The notes: generated by a model from the letters alone, not told the origin. Shown: positions 35,631 through 48,500, counted from the stretch's first letter. The stretch is 64,000 bases of DNA from Vitellaria paradoxa (GCA_019916065.1 JAINTL010000052.1:248001-312000); one strand, 5' to 3'. Numbers and translations are program-made.

Positions 35631-38030
35631 CTACGCATAAAACTGAGTCTTTAACACAATGATGCTTAAGAAAATAGAAAGTACAAGGATATAAAAAGAA
35701 AGGAAAATGTTTCTCATTAATAGAGGGGGCCAACCCCCTGAAGCTACAAAAAGATAAGACAAGCAATGGCCTAAGCTACATGTTTTGATCTTGGCCGACC
35801 TCTTTAACCGCTCTTTAGTCATCGATTGCCTTGTTTGCAGGTGGAAGGGTTTGGTTGGCATCTTGGGTAGCCTGGTTGGCTCTTTTGCTTGTCTCCTCCT
35901 GGCCACCTCTGACCTCGACGGTCTAGCTAGCGTCGTGAGCAACACTCTCCTAACCAGTGTAGATAAAGTCTCCTCGTTTTCTTTATTATCTAGAGGAAAG
36001 AACTCTAGCTTGTCTTTTGGCCATTCAAAAGAGGTATAGAGTTTAGAACCGGAGCACTGGCTGACCTTGTTGAGAAGGTCAACCCAGCCATTGTGGTAGT
36101 AGGTGTTCGCTGTGATGAACACCTGTTTTTGATAATCGTCACCAACTGCCTTATGATCTTCTGCGTAGGCTTTCTTTCTCTTCTCTTACAGTTTGGTCTC
36201 AACCTTGGCCGCCCTCTTGTTCGCAATCTTAAATCCTTTCTACATCACGATGAAATTGGCCTCTAGAAGCTTGTTCTTCTCTGAGAGCTCGTCGTTCTAG
36301 GCACAAACCTCTTTTATATTCTCTCGACCTTTTCAACTTGGATACGTTGAGTGTTTGCTACCTTTTTAACGTTCTGTATACTCTCCGAGAAGCACTGAAA
36401 GCATCGACCAGCGTCCCTAAAGAACTCTGTGGCCTACAAGTAAGGAAAAGAAAAAGTCAAAACTTGCACAAAAGTTAAAAAAAAAAAAAGGCAACTTAAG
36501 AAGTTCCTTGAGCTTACTAGGAGGGAGTATTGCACTGACTGGAAGAACCATAAATGGTCAAACAGGTTTATGATTTGCTCTTAATCACTGGGGAGCGTTA
36601 TAACCTTGGCGATTGACATAGCAATGCCTTGATAAGAGATTGTGGAATCTCTGGTTGTGATCTGCCAAGCACCAATCATCGGATTGATGACGAATTCCTT
36701 ATCTTGTCGTTTTGCGACAGGTTCATTATCCAAAAAGATAGTTCAGCTACTGCTCGAAGCGTCGCTGGTCATGGTTGGCTGCTCCTTTATCGCCACTTCA
36801 CCGCGACCAGCTAGGGGTGGAGATGGAGGCAGGGGTGTAGTAGCTTTGCGCTTTCTTCCGGCCTCCTTCTTTCTCTTGTCGCTCGGCCCTTTCTTCGTAG
36901 CAGCAATTAGATTCCTTGGAGGCATGTTATCCGAGCTAGAGGGAGGAGTGATGACAACTGCCACTGTTTAGGGGACACTAGTCGGGAAGTCCTCAGAATC
37001 AACTTGTTCGTTGATCTTGTTCTCATTAATGTTCGGAGGGAGGGCTGTAAAGCTATAATGTGTGGGTTTGTAGCCAAGCAGAATCAACGCTGTCCAAGCT
37101 AGACCCTTCAATGTCCCCTCTCTTTTGTACGCAAGAACTTTAGCGATCTGGCCGAACTCAACGCTTTTTGTCAGTGAACCTCCTATTGAAATACCTATTT
37201 GCATAAAAAAAGAGCAATGTCAATTAGCATCCGATCATAGAAGAAATGAAAAAGAAGCCAAAATGAGAAGTAAACAATTACCTACGCCCCCTAGAGTATT
37301 TTGAATGCCATTATGCCTATCTTTTCTTGACAACCATTGCCAATCCCTGCCGATCAGGATGTGGTCGTCAAGCCAGTTCTTGCTCAAATCAGAGATGGCG
37401 TGAACAAGATTATCTTCCACTTGGCATTTCAGATAGTATTAGCCGTTCTTTAATAGGGTTATGGCATAGTAGTAGAGAATTTTATGAAAGCCTAGGTTGA
37501 CCCTTAAGAACTTATTGAGTTCTATGACTCCTACAAGAATCCTATACCCATTCGAGGCTAACTGCTCAGGGTAAATCTCGACCAAAAAAAAAGAAACGTC
37601 GAATAAGGGGCTGGAGCAAAACAGTCACCCCACACTCCTCTATAGCTAGTAATGGCCATCGTGTTCACTCAGACCCCATATTTTCAGTTATGCTGAAGTC
37701 ATCTGCCTCGAGTAGGATTAACGGAACATTTAGTGCTTAGCCCTGAAAGCCTCTAAACCCCCAGTTTCCTGAGAGCATTCAAGAATTTCCCCATCCTAAG
37801 AAAAACAAAAACAAGAGGAAAAGATGAAGGCTAACACTCACCCAGATGTGATTTAGCGACGAAGGTTCTAATCAGACACAGAATAAGCTCGGGCAAAACC
37901 GAGTGAATGAAGGTTTGAGACACGGGGGTGATGAAAGCCTTAGAAACTCGAAGACATGAAAAACCTTCACAAATGTGGAGAATGTGTATTTGTAGAGAAA
38001 GAAAGTGAAAAGGTAGAACAAAAAAGGACG
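35631..38030 (-). pseudogene. Antisense ORF relic of the Tat-type gypsy element
   Basis: Minus-strand frames between integrase and the 3' LTR encode fragments such as LVHAISDLSKNWLDDHILI (37235-37420), a lysine/proline-rich piece (36743-36964) and a coiled-coil-like charged stretch with YYHNGWVDLLNKVSQ (35631-36122). Boundaries look intron-like on minus, for example a TTTCCTTACTTGTAG acceptor near 36434. Antisense ORFs at this position are known in Grande/Tat elements; function is unknown. Frame breaks indicate decay. Confidence 0.65.
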
Positions 38031-38332
38031 GCATGCTGTATTTATAATGAAGAGACTTTTGGAGTGCCCTACACCATTCGCACCTGTATCAGTGACGCTT
38101 AGGCTGGCTCATTTATAGCCTACTGACACCCACCCAACCGTCATATTCCTAGTACGCGTGGCCTATATTAATAATGCTTGTGTATGTATAACGCCAAATA
38201 TGCAAGTAATGCTGATCAAGCCATATATTATCTGAACATATGTATATACATTCAGCATTACTTTTAGCTCTTCTACGTCTGCCGAGGATTCCACACGTAT
38301 AGAAGTTGAGGGCAGACTGGGCAGTTGGAGGG

Positions 38333-38864
38333 GGATCTCAGACACTTGGCGTGCATCCATCTCGGACATATGGCGCGTATTCAAAGAGAGGATAAGTTGG
38401 TGGTTGAGGAGCTGGCTGCTTTTCGTGTCACATTATGGGGGGTTCAAAAGGTATGCATGCACTATTGCCAATTATGGCTCTATTCGCGTCTGTCCCAACG
38501 ATACAACATGATTTTGACTATAACTGCACTGTTGCTTATAATGTTCAATTAAGGGCGACACGTGCCAAAGAACCTATAAATACATAAGAGACGAAGAAGA
38601 GAGGTAAGTATCATCCACTATACAAAAACTCTACTAAATTTACTTCTAAACTTTTCCTTCTTCTATACATATTTTAACTTAATCGTCGAAGGGGCATTTG
38701 GTCAAACACCGCTTGGCCAGCAGTTTTGTTTTAGGATTTAAGTCACAAGTTGAAAAGCCCAAGATACCAGTGCCATTAGATCTTCGTCCGACCACATCAG
38801 CAGTACCTTTCCACTTGGTCGGACACATCAGCAAAGGACCTCATTGAATTTTTTAGATACTCCA
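38333..38864 (+). repeat. 3' LTR of the Tat-type gypsy element
   Basis: This matches the 5' LTR, with the TATA-like CCTATAAATACATAAG at 38573-38588. A purine run GTTGGAGGGGGA just before it at about 38321-38332 is a plausible polypurine tract. It ends near CTCCA at 38864. Confidence 0.8.
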
Positions 38865-39781
38865 AACAATAGAGCTCATGATTTGACATTTATATATTTT
38901 CAACCATTGGATTTATTTAATTATCAAGATCACTTCTTTCTCTCTTTATTTTGGTTACTTTTCAGTTACTTTACATGAAGACATAATTTCTCACTCTTCT
39001 CATATTTTTTGAATACTTTTAATATATAAAAGTTTGTAAATTAATATCTTTAAAAATGTGATAATATTTGTAATAAATATTAAAATTTTACAAATTTATT
39101 AAATAATGTATGAATACCTATTAGACAAAATCAATTAAATTTTTTTTATTTTAAAAAAATGATATTTAAACTTTAATTTTTTTAAAAATTTTATTAAAAA
39201 ATAAACATTTAACTTAAAATTTCAATTTTAATGTGCTTAATACTTAAATTTTGAATATATATACATTTTTACTCTTTGTGTCATTTGTATAATAAGGAAG
39301 TTTAAAATTTAGAATTTAAAAGTTTTTAACCGTTGGATTTGCTCAATGTTTAGGATTATTTTTATTTTTTTCCACTTTTGTTAACTTTTCTATCATTTCA
39401 TATGAAAATATACTCTCTCACTTTTCCCATATCTTTTTTGAATACTTTTTATATAAAAGTCTTTAAATTAAATTTTTTAAAAATGTGATAAAATTTTACA
39501 CATTTATTAGATATTGTATGGATATCTTAGTTTTTTTTTATTAGTGAGGTTTACTTTATAAATATAAATTTGAGTTATTTACATGCTAAATTATATTTTT
39601 GTATTTTTAGGCACGGACAATTATGAGTGATAAACTAAAATGCAACTAAACGGGGAATTTTACACATTACATTTATTTCAATAAACGATACTTTTTATAA
39701 CGTGTGAAAACTAAAAAATGAGTATATTTTGCATAATTTCTATTTTTAGAATAATTTTCTTACTTTTATAATTTTTATTTT
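38865..39781. other. AT-rich intergenic DNA
   Basis: No gene is seen. Two partially similar AT-rich blocks (about 38885-39100 and 39300-39510) share AACCGTTGGATTT- and CTTTTTATATAAAAGT-like words, suggesting an old duplication. From about 39627 the DNA is a second copy of sequence also found at 41975-42160. Confidence 0.5.
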
Positions 39782-39974
39782 TTTATTTTTTATTTTTGGT
39801 AACCCAAAACTCACACCAATTTTATTGCAACCCCCAATGAACCGCGTAACCCATGGGTAAACCAGGGAGATCTACGCTATCTCTCAGGCACATCCCACTT
39901 AAGTCAGGAATCAAACCCATGTGGTCTTTGTGGGGAGTATACTCACGAACCACTCGGGCTAACCCCAAGAGGCT
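39782..39974 (-). mobile_element. tRNA-derived SINE with 17-bp target-site duplication and empty paralogue
   Basis: On the minus strand the head has TTAGCCCGAGTGGTTCG as A box and GGGTTTGATTCCTG as B box. The end GGTTACCAAAAAT is the tail. Perfect flanking repeats TTTATAATTTTTATTTT lie at 39765-39781 and 39975-39991. The paralogous repeat at about 42110-42160 has the site without the SINE. Confidence 0.92.
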
Positions 39975-40160
39975 TTATAATTTTTATTTTGGCCCTTTTT
40001 GCATTAAAAATAGTAAAATTTGAAAAAATAAAAAAGATAAGAGTTTCTATTTTCGGATGTGGTCATTGGTCAACGTTGGTCACCCTATGCAATTGGTTAT
40101 AGGCTCGTGTCTGTATAAGAAATGGTTTTATTTTGGGTTATAAAATGTAATTTAATGTTA

Positions 40161-40780
40161 GGTGTGCATTTGGTGCGACGAAAAATAGCAAAAAATGTGG
40201 TTTGAAGAATTTTTTGGCGTTTGACATAATGGGATAAAGCCACATTTTTTGAGGAGGAATAATGTCCAAACCGTCCTAAGGGTTTGGGACCTGTTGGGAC
40301 AATTTCAAAGAAAAAAAAAACTATCAACATGGCAGCTTTGCAGACCAAGGCAACAAACTTTTCTAGGTAAGGTAGAAAATCGTCCAAATGAGATACTGTG
40401 GATTGTTTGGACAAATTGAAATTTCGGTCAAAGGATTTGTTGAGTAGCATTAATGAGACGTAAAGCATCTTTGAGCCTGAGCCAAACACAGTGTGGACAG
40501 TAAGAAAACCGTCCAAATGTGAATCCTATTGCCGTCAAAACAGATTGGTAAAAATGGGTACAGTAGGTGTCATTCGGCAGTTTAAGAGTTCGTGTTGACA
40601 TTGGAAATAAAAAATTGCTATTCGATGAAGCAAATTCTAGTTATGCAATTTTTTTTGGAAAATATTGAACTTTTTTTTAAACTTCGAAGGGTAAAAAGGT
40701 GCAAAAGTGTGATAAAGAATTTTAGTATTTTTTAGATACCTTTAAAGATTTTCAGTAAAATTTGTCGCGCCAAATGGACC
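40161..40780. mobile_element. PIF/Harbinger-like (Tourist-type) non-autonomous element
   Basis: The ends read GGTGTGCATTTGGTGCGAC and, reverse-complemented, GGTCCATTTGGCGCGAC. They are flanked by the triplet TTA at 40158-40160 and 40781-40783. TTA/TAA duplications with GG..TTTGG ends are typical of PIF/Harbinger MITEs. No transposase frame; the open frame on minus here is a shadow. Confidence 0.8.
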
Positions 40781-40802
40781 TTAAATATTCTAAAAATAAA
40801 AA

Positions 40803-42160
40803 GATAAGAAATATCATGAAGGAATTGTGGGTAAATTTATGATGTAGTTAATTTTCATTTCTCTCTCACTCTCCAACAGTCCAACTCTCAATTTTAGTTA
40901 TTCAAAATTCATGCATCCAAATTTTATTTCACCAAATTCAGTGTGGTTAAAGGTAAATAATGTGTAGCTATCTCCTTCAATTATTTTTTTTCAGTATTTT
41001 GTCTGTGCCTAATCTAGATTTTTTTTTTTAAAGCTAATTGCATCTAACTTTAGGGAGCTTTTGATAACATTTGAATTTTTCTATTTATGTTTAATAGTGT
41101 TCGGTTTTGAATTTTTGTTCTTAGTTGTCATATTTTTCTCAAAATAAAAGGCAAAAAACTTGTTTACAGTAGGTATCATTATTTTAGTAAAAATATTCAA
41201 TTTCTATAAAATTAATTTATTAGAGTAAAATATATTTATTTTAACTAATTAAATAAATAAATCTAATTATTAACTTAATAAACTATATTAATATTACAAA
41301 ACATTTATTTTCCAACTAAAATTAATTTTGATAAATTATATTGATAAAAATAATTTAGTACTAAAAAGTTATTATTTATTAAAATTTAATCTAATTTTCT
41401 ATATATTTCAATAAAAATAAATCAGTTTAATATGAAGTTAATATTTAATTAAAAATAATTTTTATTTAATTAATTAAATAGTTTTGACAATTTATTTTTA
41501 TTTTAATAGTAATTAATTTTGATTTTAAAAAAATATGTCAGTTTAATATGTAATTATTATTTATTAATTAATAATTTTAATTTAATAAAATGAAACATTT
41601 TAATAGTAATTAATTTTAATTTTAATAAAATAATTACTATAATAATATGTTATTTTTTAAAAACAAAGATTAATTTTAATTTTAATAATATTAAATTATT
41701 TTAATAATATAATAGTTTTAATTTAGTAAAGTATTTAAATAAAATCAATTATTTTAATATGATGCAATAAAATTTGAAAAAAAATTCAGTTTATGACCTA
41801 AAATGGACAAAATGTTTAAAATAAATAGAACATAAAAAATAATTATTCTACCAAGCATTTTGGGAACAAATTTTGAAACAAGTTTTTAGTTTTTTGGTAA
41901 TAGAAAAAATAAAAATTAATTTATCAGATATGTTTTTATTTTTAATTTTTTGCAATTTATAAATATAAATAAAAATAGCAAACTAAAATGCAATCAAACA
42001 AGAGATTTTATGCATTCCATTTATTTCAATAAACAGTACTTTTTATAGTGTGTGAAAATTGAAATATAAGTACATTTTGTATAATTTATGTTTTAAGAAT
42101 AATTTTGTTATTTTTGTAATTCTTATTTTGTCTTTTCTTATATTAAAAATAGTAATTTTA
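40803..42160. repeat. AT-rich dispersed repeat, copy B
   Basis: This reads in the same order as copy A (21071-23540) but without the foldback element and without the SINE found there. It therefore serves as an empty-site reference. Its end from about 41975 is also related to 39627-40025. Confidence 0.7.
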
Positions 42161-42493
42161 GAAAAGCCAGTGATAATGTCGGAGCAAATAATGTTAATGT
42201 TCGAACAAAATTAATACACTTTTTATATGTTAACAATTTTATCGTTATTAAATTAGTGAAGAGTTATAGTGGAAATATTTTATACGCTTTTATATGTCAA
42301 CAATTTTACTCTTATTTTGTTAATCCAAGACATAATTATAGTGTTATAAATACTTTTATTTTATAATAGAATTTATTATTTTTTAAATATATACAAAATA
42401 CAACTAATCAATTTTTTCTTAAATATTTTCACAAGCGAGCGAATAATTACAATATAAATTTTTTGAAAAAAATCAATTACGCATATCAATTAT

Positions 42494-42893
42494 GCACTGT
42501 TTGGAATTCTAAAAAATAAAATAAATCTTCAAAAAACTCTGTTTTGTTTCCCGCCATTGTTAATTTAAAAATTTCCCATCTTCACTAAAAACCCAAAATT
42601 CACTTAAAAAAACAACAATTTGGAAGAAGGTTAATCTAACGTGTAAATTTTTTTTAATAATCATATTCTTCTAGTAAAAAAACTTTTAAACAAGTACCAT
42701 TGTTGTTAATTTTTTATGAAATTTTTTGAATCCGAGAGAACGGATTTGACAAACTGTTCTCACGGTCTTGAAAAAATGAGTGACAAAATTTGAATCCGTT
42801 AGAACGGTCTAATAAATCCATTTTAACGGATTATTTTGTCAAAGTTAACCCAAATCACGTTTTTTCTTGTTTTTTATCACTCCAAACGCCACC
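42494..42893. mobile_element. Possible Tourist-like MITE
   Basis: The ends GCACTGTTTGGAATTCTAA and, reverse-complemented, GGTGGCGTTTGGAGTGAT share GTTTGGA and a following A-run. They are flanked by TAT on both sides. Inside, three variants of an AATCCG..AACGG motif lie at 42730-42835. Confidence 0.45.
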
Positions 42894-43917
42894 TATATTA
42901 CTATGATAAAAATTTCTAACTCTATAATTTAAAAAAAATATTTCCTATTATAAAAATTAAAATTAAGCTTTCAAGAGAAATATAGTCGCGATTTGTTAAT
43001 AAATCTATCTGTACATTTAAAAGTTAATTTTTCAATTCAATTTAGTTATTAATTATATATTTTTTATTTTTTATAAAAATAAATGAAGAGAAAAAAATTA
43101 AAGATTTTATTTTGAATTAAGATTGGTGAGAAAAATTAACAAGTGTAAAGGACAATTACAAATTTAAATTTACAAATGATTTTATTTCATGTGTTATAAG
43201 TTTTATGTAAGAAAAAATATTTTAAAAGATTAAAATAAATTTTATTTTCATTTATATTTTTATCCGTTATATAAAACTAAATAATAATTAATTTTATAAC
43301 CTAGTCAAATGAGAAAATAACTTATTCCATTTCAATTTATTTACAAACTTTTGTCATTTTATTTGTCATCTTGATATTTATTTATATATTTTTATAAATA
43401 TTTCATAAACAATTTATTTTAACATTTAATACACCTATGTTTTATTTTTTATATTATTTTTAACATATATTCTTAGATTATGAGAATTGAAAGAATTGTA
43501 TAAGAACTTGCTAAATGACTTGATAATGATGACAAGAATTTAAATGAAAAAAGTTTATAAATAAAATGAATGAAAGAAATTATTTTTTATTTGATTAAAT
43601 TATGAAATAAAGTAAAATAAAAATTTATTTTGTATGATTGTTAAAATATAAATATAAATAAAAATATTTTAATCAGGAAAAATAATTTTTTCTACTTTGT
43701 AGTAGATTTAAGGGTGTTTGTTCAAATTTGTAAATATTTGTGAAGGATAATTATGTCATTCCAAATTATATATAATAATAGTTAGTCAAAAAAAAGTTAA
43801 TTTTGTAATTTCATCTAGTGAAAAAAGTAAAATGAGGATTTGTGGAGTTCAAATAGTCTCACCATTTTTTATTTTTTATTTTTTTAAATAATAAAATAAT
43901 AATAATAATATAATGCA

Positions 43918-44785
43918 CTTAAAGCTATGGTAATCTAAATAATTACTTTTAAAATTTAGAAAATAAATTAATAAAATTTAAATTTTATTAATTTATTTTC
44001 TAACCATAAAATTTACTTTAATAATACATTTTACTTATTGATTTAGTAATTAGCGAAGTTTGGATAATTAAATTTAAAATTTAATTTTTTTATATTTATC
44101 TTTTAATCTTGAAAATTCGATATAATTAAGGGAAATTGATTTACTAATTAAGGAAACATGAATAGTTTGAATGAATTTTATATATTTATTTTTAGTCATC
44201 AAAATTGATTTAATAAAAAAATTTACTAATTAGCGGCAACATTTGTTTGAATAATTAGTCCTAAAATTTGGATAAAACTAATTATCCAAATCATATAAAT
44301 ATATGAAATTCAATTCTTAAAACTAATTATCCAAACATGTAAACCGAATAAAAAAATTTATTACTAAATCAATCTTCATAAAAAATATATTACATTCAAT
44401 TTTAATAACTAATTATCTACTAATTAATAATTTTTTTATTAAATTAATTTTCATGACTAAAGGATAAATATGTAAAATTTAATTTCAGAAATAATTATCC
44501 ACACTACTCATGTTTCCTTAATTAATAAATTGGTCTCCATTTCTGTTAATTAATAAATCAATTAGTAAAATTCATCACATTAAAATTTTACGACTAAAAG
44601 ATATATATAAAAAAAATTTATATTTTAAAATTAATTATTTAAACTTTGTTAATTACTAGATCAATAATTAAAACTTATTATTAAATTAAATTTTATAATT
44701 AAAAAGTAAATCTATAAAATTTAAATTTTAGGAGTAGTTATTCAAATTATTCATGTCCTGATAGCATTTGATCACTATTATTACA
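43918..44785. repeat. Large AT-rich foldback repeat
   Basis: The left half and the reverse complement of the right half share several blocks in order: ACTAATTAAGGAAACATGA (about 44141) against its counterpart near 44525, TTTAGTCATCAAAATTGATTT near 44195 against AAATTAATTTTCATGACTAAA near 44440, and CTAAAATTTAAATTTTAT. The pairing is interrupted. No duplication of flanking DNA could be fixed. It may be a foldback-type DNA element. Confidence 0.55.
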
Positions 44786-45402
44786 TTAATATATTTTAAA
44801 CAATAAAATAGAAAAAGTGAGATAGAAAATAAAGAGAGAAAAATAAATTCTAGTATAAAAGTTTAACAGAGGTATCACGTTAGATTCCCATTACCTAAGT
44901 AAGAATAAAATTGTCAACCTATAAAAGGTAAGTTTAATAATAATTTTTTATTAATTTAATAATGATAAAATTGTCATATATGAAAAATGTATTAAAAATA
45001 TTTTGGCATTAAAAAAAAAATGAAAAAGTAGAGCAGGTCATTGCTGCTTGCAGGTTAGTTCGACGGTAGAGCGCACCACCCAATCGAAAAAATCATGTTG
45101 CTCAATCTGGACCGTCAAATTTTGACGAGATGACCTGATTGCGATGCTTGATCAAAACTTCGCTTAAAAGTTAAAAACCAAACGTACTGGGACCCCGTGG
45201 CATCCCCCTGCTAATCATGTGGGACTCGGGTGGTTGTCGGCAAATCATCAACTATAATTTTTCCATTCAACGGTGATTAAGACATCACCGTCCATCCAAT
45301 CCGATGGCTGTGAACTAACATCGTTATAAACAATGAATAACTCGGAGGGCGACCCAAGAGATCTCTCTCTCCTTTTAAAAGTCATCTTAAGCCGATTCTC
45401 GA

Positions 45403-45403
<1 letters not shown>
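44786..45403. other. Upstream flank of the RBP47-type gene
   Basis: No gene is seen. AT-rich to about 45030, then a more mixed composition expected of a promoter region. A TATA box cannot be assigned with confidence. Confidence 0.5.
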
Positions 45404-45438
<35 letters not shown>

Positions 45439-45511
45439 CCTGGTTCGAATCAGGCGCACCCTCTCTCTCTCTCTCTCTCTCTCTCTAAAATTCTTTCTCT
45501 CTCTCTCTCTC
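45404..45511 (+). promoter_or_regulatory. CT-repeat leader of the RBP47-type gene
   Basis: Three CT runs (about 45404-45436, 45459-45486 and 45494-45511) lie within 200 bp upstream of the start codon. Plant 5' leaders and core promoters often carry such CT/GA repeats, which can be bound by BPC/GAGA-type factors. Role here is inferred from position. Confidence 0.6.
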
Positions 45512-45596
45512 CAAAACTATTTGGCCTGAATTCACTGTGATTTGGGAGGAGAGAGAATAAAGAGGAGAGAGCGGCGGAAGTTTGTGAGTTGTGAAG

Positions 45597-48500
45597 ATGA
45601 TGCAGTCAACGATGAACGGCGCTGATCTGAATCAACGCACGCCGCCGCCGCCGCCGCCTTCACTTCCGCCGCCGCCGCAGCAGCAGCAGCAACAGCAGCT
45701 ATGGATGCAGCAGTATCAGCAGCAATGGATGGCGATGCAGTACCCTGCGGCTGCAATGTTGATGCAGCAGCAGATGATGTACCAGCAGCCACATTACATG
45801 CCCTACCACCACCTTCAACCTTATCAACAACAACAGCAGCAGCAACAACTGATTCAGAGCTCCAGCGACGAGAACCGGACGATCTGGGTTGGGGACCTCC
45901 AGCAATGGATGGACGAAAGTTACCTTAACACCTGCTTCGCTCATACTGGCGAGGTTAGTCTTATTTATTTGTTTATTTATTATTATTATTTAAAATTTAA
46001 TTCCACTCTTTTGGCATAAATAGATGCGAAGATATTTTATATATACATGTATATGTATGTCTTGTGGATTCTGTCTCCCGAATCTGATATATGAATCTTA
46101 TCAGTGAGGTGATTTCTGTGGTTGTTTTAAACGATCTAGTTTCAATATTCTCTGCCGTGGTAAATGCAACTGGAGCCTCAATCAAAATGGAAGCTTTGGT
46201 TGACCTGGAATATATATTAAATTTTAATGATGTGGAATTTGATTTAAGCTGTTTGAAGCAAATTTGGGATGGATTTGTTAAGATGATTGATTAGAATATA
46301 GAAAGGTGTTCTAAACTTTTCTGTACAATGTATTCATGATATTAACTTATTGCATCCCTGCCCCATGATCTATGGTTATAGTATATTACCAATCAGTTGG
46401 GCATAAAAGATTTCATAACTGATATGTTCAATTTGACTTTCTGAGAATAGTCATCAAATATTGTAATATACTGAACCTATCTTTAGAATCTTAAACCATT
46501 CTTCCATGCAAAAAGTTTTAAAAATTGTGCTCAATTATTTGCCTCACCGAGGTTTAATCCAAAATCTTACTTCAAGACCTGATTTTTTTTTGGTAACAAT
46601 GGGCCTTAGCTTTTCATTAGTTGTAATGTCCATTCTCAATGACTTTTTTGCTATACACTCTGGCCATTAACTATTTAACTAACACAAATTTGAGGGCCAA
46701 AGAAGTCTTTAGGGGGGGGGTTGATGCAGGATAATAGAGAATAAAGCAAAGACAGAGAAATAGAGAGAGAAGAAGAAGTTTAGGAGAGAGGGAAGAAAGA
46801 AGATGAGGGGGAGGGAGAACAAGTCATGGAGGTTTCAATAACTCAATTTTTTATATTCATCAATGTGTCTAACACTAATCATCTTAAGTCTTTAAATAGG
46901 CTAATACATCCTCAAGATTACTAAAAATAAAACAAAATCAAATATTCTAACAAATTCTTGTTAATATAAATCTAAATCTAAATAAAATTATGCCTAAAAT
47001 AAAATAAATCTTTAATAGAATAAAGTAAAATCCTTGTATAAAATGTAATCTTAATAAAATAAAATTCTAATAATAATTATTTCATATTTTTTTTTGGCTT
47101 CTGCATCATTTTCTCCATCCCTTAGAAAAGTTCGCCTCCGTCGAGTTGAAAATTTGCGCACTTCTTTAATCGCTAGACCACGAACAAAGCGGATCTTCAA
47201 GCTGTGAACCTAGCGTTCATGGACTCACGTTAGGGGTGGTAGAAATCTAGTGTCTCCACCAAGCCTCACGAGATAGAAGTATCGCAATTCAGAAAACAGA
47301 ACTTGTGGGTGTTGGAAGAAAACAAAAAATGGACCAACTTGTGGGAGCGGTTTAGGTTTGGGAAAGACAAAATTCAAGGTATACTCTTCAACCCGATAGT
47401 ACCAACAGGGACCTTAGTAATGTCAGTGGAAATCTGTGCCTCATCAAGAGAAATGACTTCAGTAGTAGTAACAATTTTCGTAGCCACAACAATTTTCATC
47501 AACTGGCCTACCCACGATTTAGTCATCATCCTCATCATTTGAAAAATAAAAATTGTCAGGATTAGGCTCATAAATCAACTTTTTAATTTGATCATCATTA
47601 GGCTCTCTCTTCACTTTAAAGTGGTTATCATTAGATTTTTTGTTTGGTTCATTAGTAACTTTTGGAATATCAGTAAAGGCACCATATAGAGGACCTGAAA
47701 TTGTATTTAATTTTGAATTCGATATTTGGTTAGAACAGAGATGAATAGGGTTGCTCGGCCAATAGCATTCCTCTAATGTGTCTAACCTCGTGTTCAATCT
47801 TTGAATGGCTTCAGTGAGGGCTACTATTTGGGTTTACATTTGGTTATTGTTTGAATGAGTAGCCGGCAGTGTACTGATAATTTCGAATATGCAAAAATGA
47901 ACCGCAAGGTATTCTGGAGCCCACTGGAAGTTGCCAAAAAAGTCGCTGGAGCTTAAGCCTGAGCACTGGTTAGGTCGTCGAAAGTTGCTGGTTTCAGTGG
48001 TGGGTTTCGTAGAGCTAGGTATCACTTGGATGTGCAAAAGTGTGCTCGAAAGATTTGAGGGCGTGTGGGACACATGCGGTGGCTATGACTGCGGCTGCGG
48101 TTAGGGTTTGAGATGAATAGTGAGTTTCGTTGGTTATGGATTGATTTGCTCTGATATCAAAGTTAATGTAAGACAATAGAGAATAAAGTAAAGAGAGAGA
48201 AATAGAGAGAGAAGAAGAAGTTTAGGAGAGAGGGAAGAAAAAAGAAGAGGGGGAGGGAGAACAAGCCACGGGGGCTTTAATAATTCAAATTTTCACATTC
48301 ATCATTGTATCCAACCCTAATCATTTTAATCCTTTAAATAGGTTAATACATCATCAGGGTTACTAAAAATAGAGCAAAATCAAATATTCTAACAAATCCT
48401 ACTTAATATAAATCTGAATAAAATTTTGCCTAAAATAAAATAAATCTTTAATAGAATAAAGTAAAATCCAAATATGAAATCTAATCTTAATAAAATAAAA

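Larger units (their letters stand above)
24601..38864 (+). mobile_element. Decayed Ty3/gypsy element, Tat-type, with nested insertion
   Basis: Diverged LTRs lie at about 24601-25167 and 38333-38864. Between them are a primer-binding site, gag, protease, reverse transcriptase, two RNase H regions, a split integrase, tandem repeats and antisense coding relics. The order with integrase last is Ty3/gypsy. A second RNase H and an antisense open region between integrase and the 3' LTR are hallmarks of the Tat/Ogre group. Stops are numerous in all domains. About 10 kb belong to the element; about 4.2 kb is a later insertion. The word ACAATAGAG occurs at both outer edges, but the exact duplication is uncertain. 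Confidence 0.9.

Noticed and set aside
40097..40516. 139-aa minus-strand open frame
   Set aside because: It lies across the end of a Harbinger-like MITE, has no recognisable domain and starts and stops outside the element boundary.
45050..45080. GGTTAGTTCGACGGTAGAGC looked tRNA-like
   Set aside because: Box order and spacing do not fit a tRNA and no acceptor stem forms.
45439..45460. A B-box-like GGTTCGAATCA between CT runs
   Set aside because: No matching A box or cloverleaf arms are present, so it is not a tRNA gene or SINE.
45532..45944. Minus-strand frames over the first RBP47 exon
   Set aside because: They are shadows of the CAG/GCC-rich coding sequence on plus.
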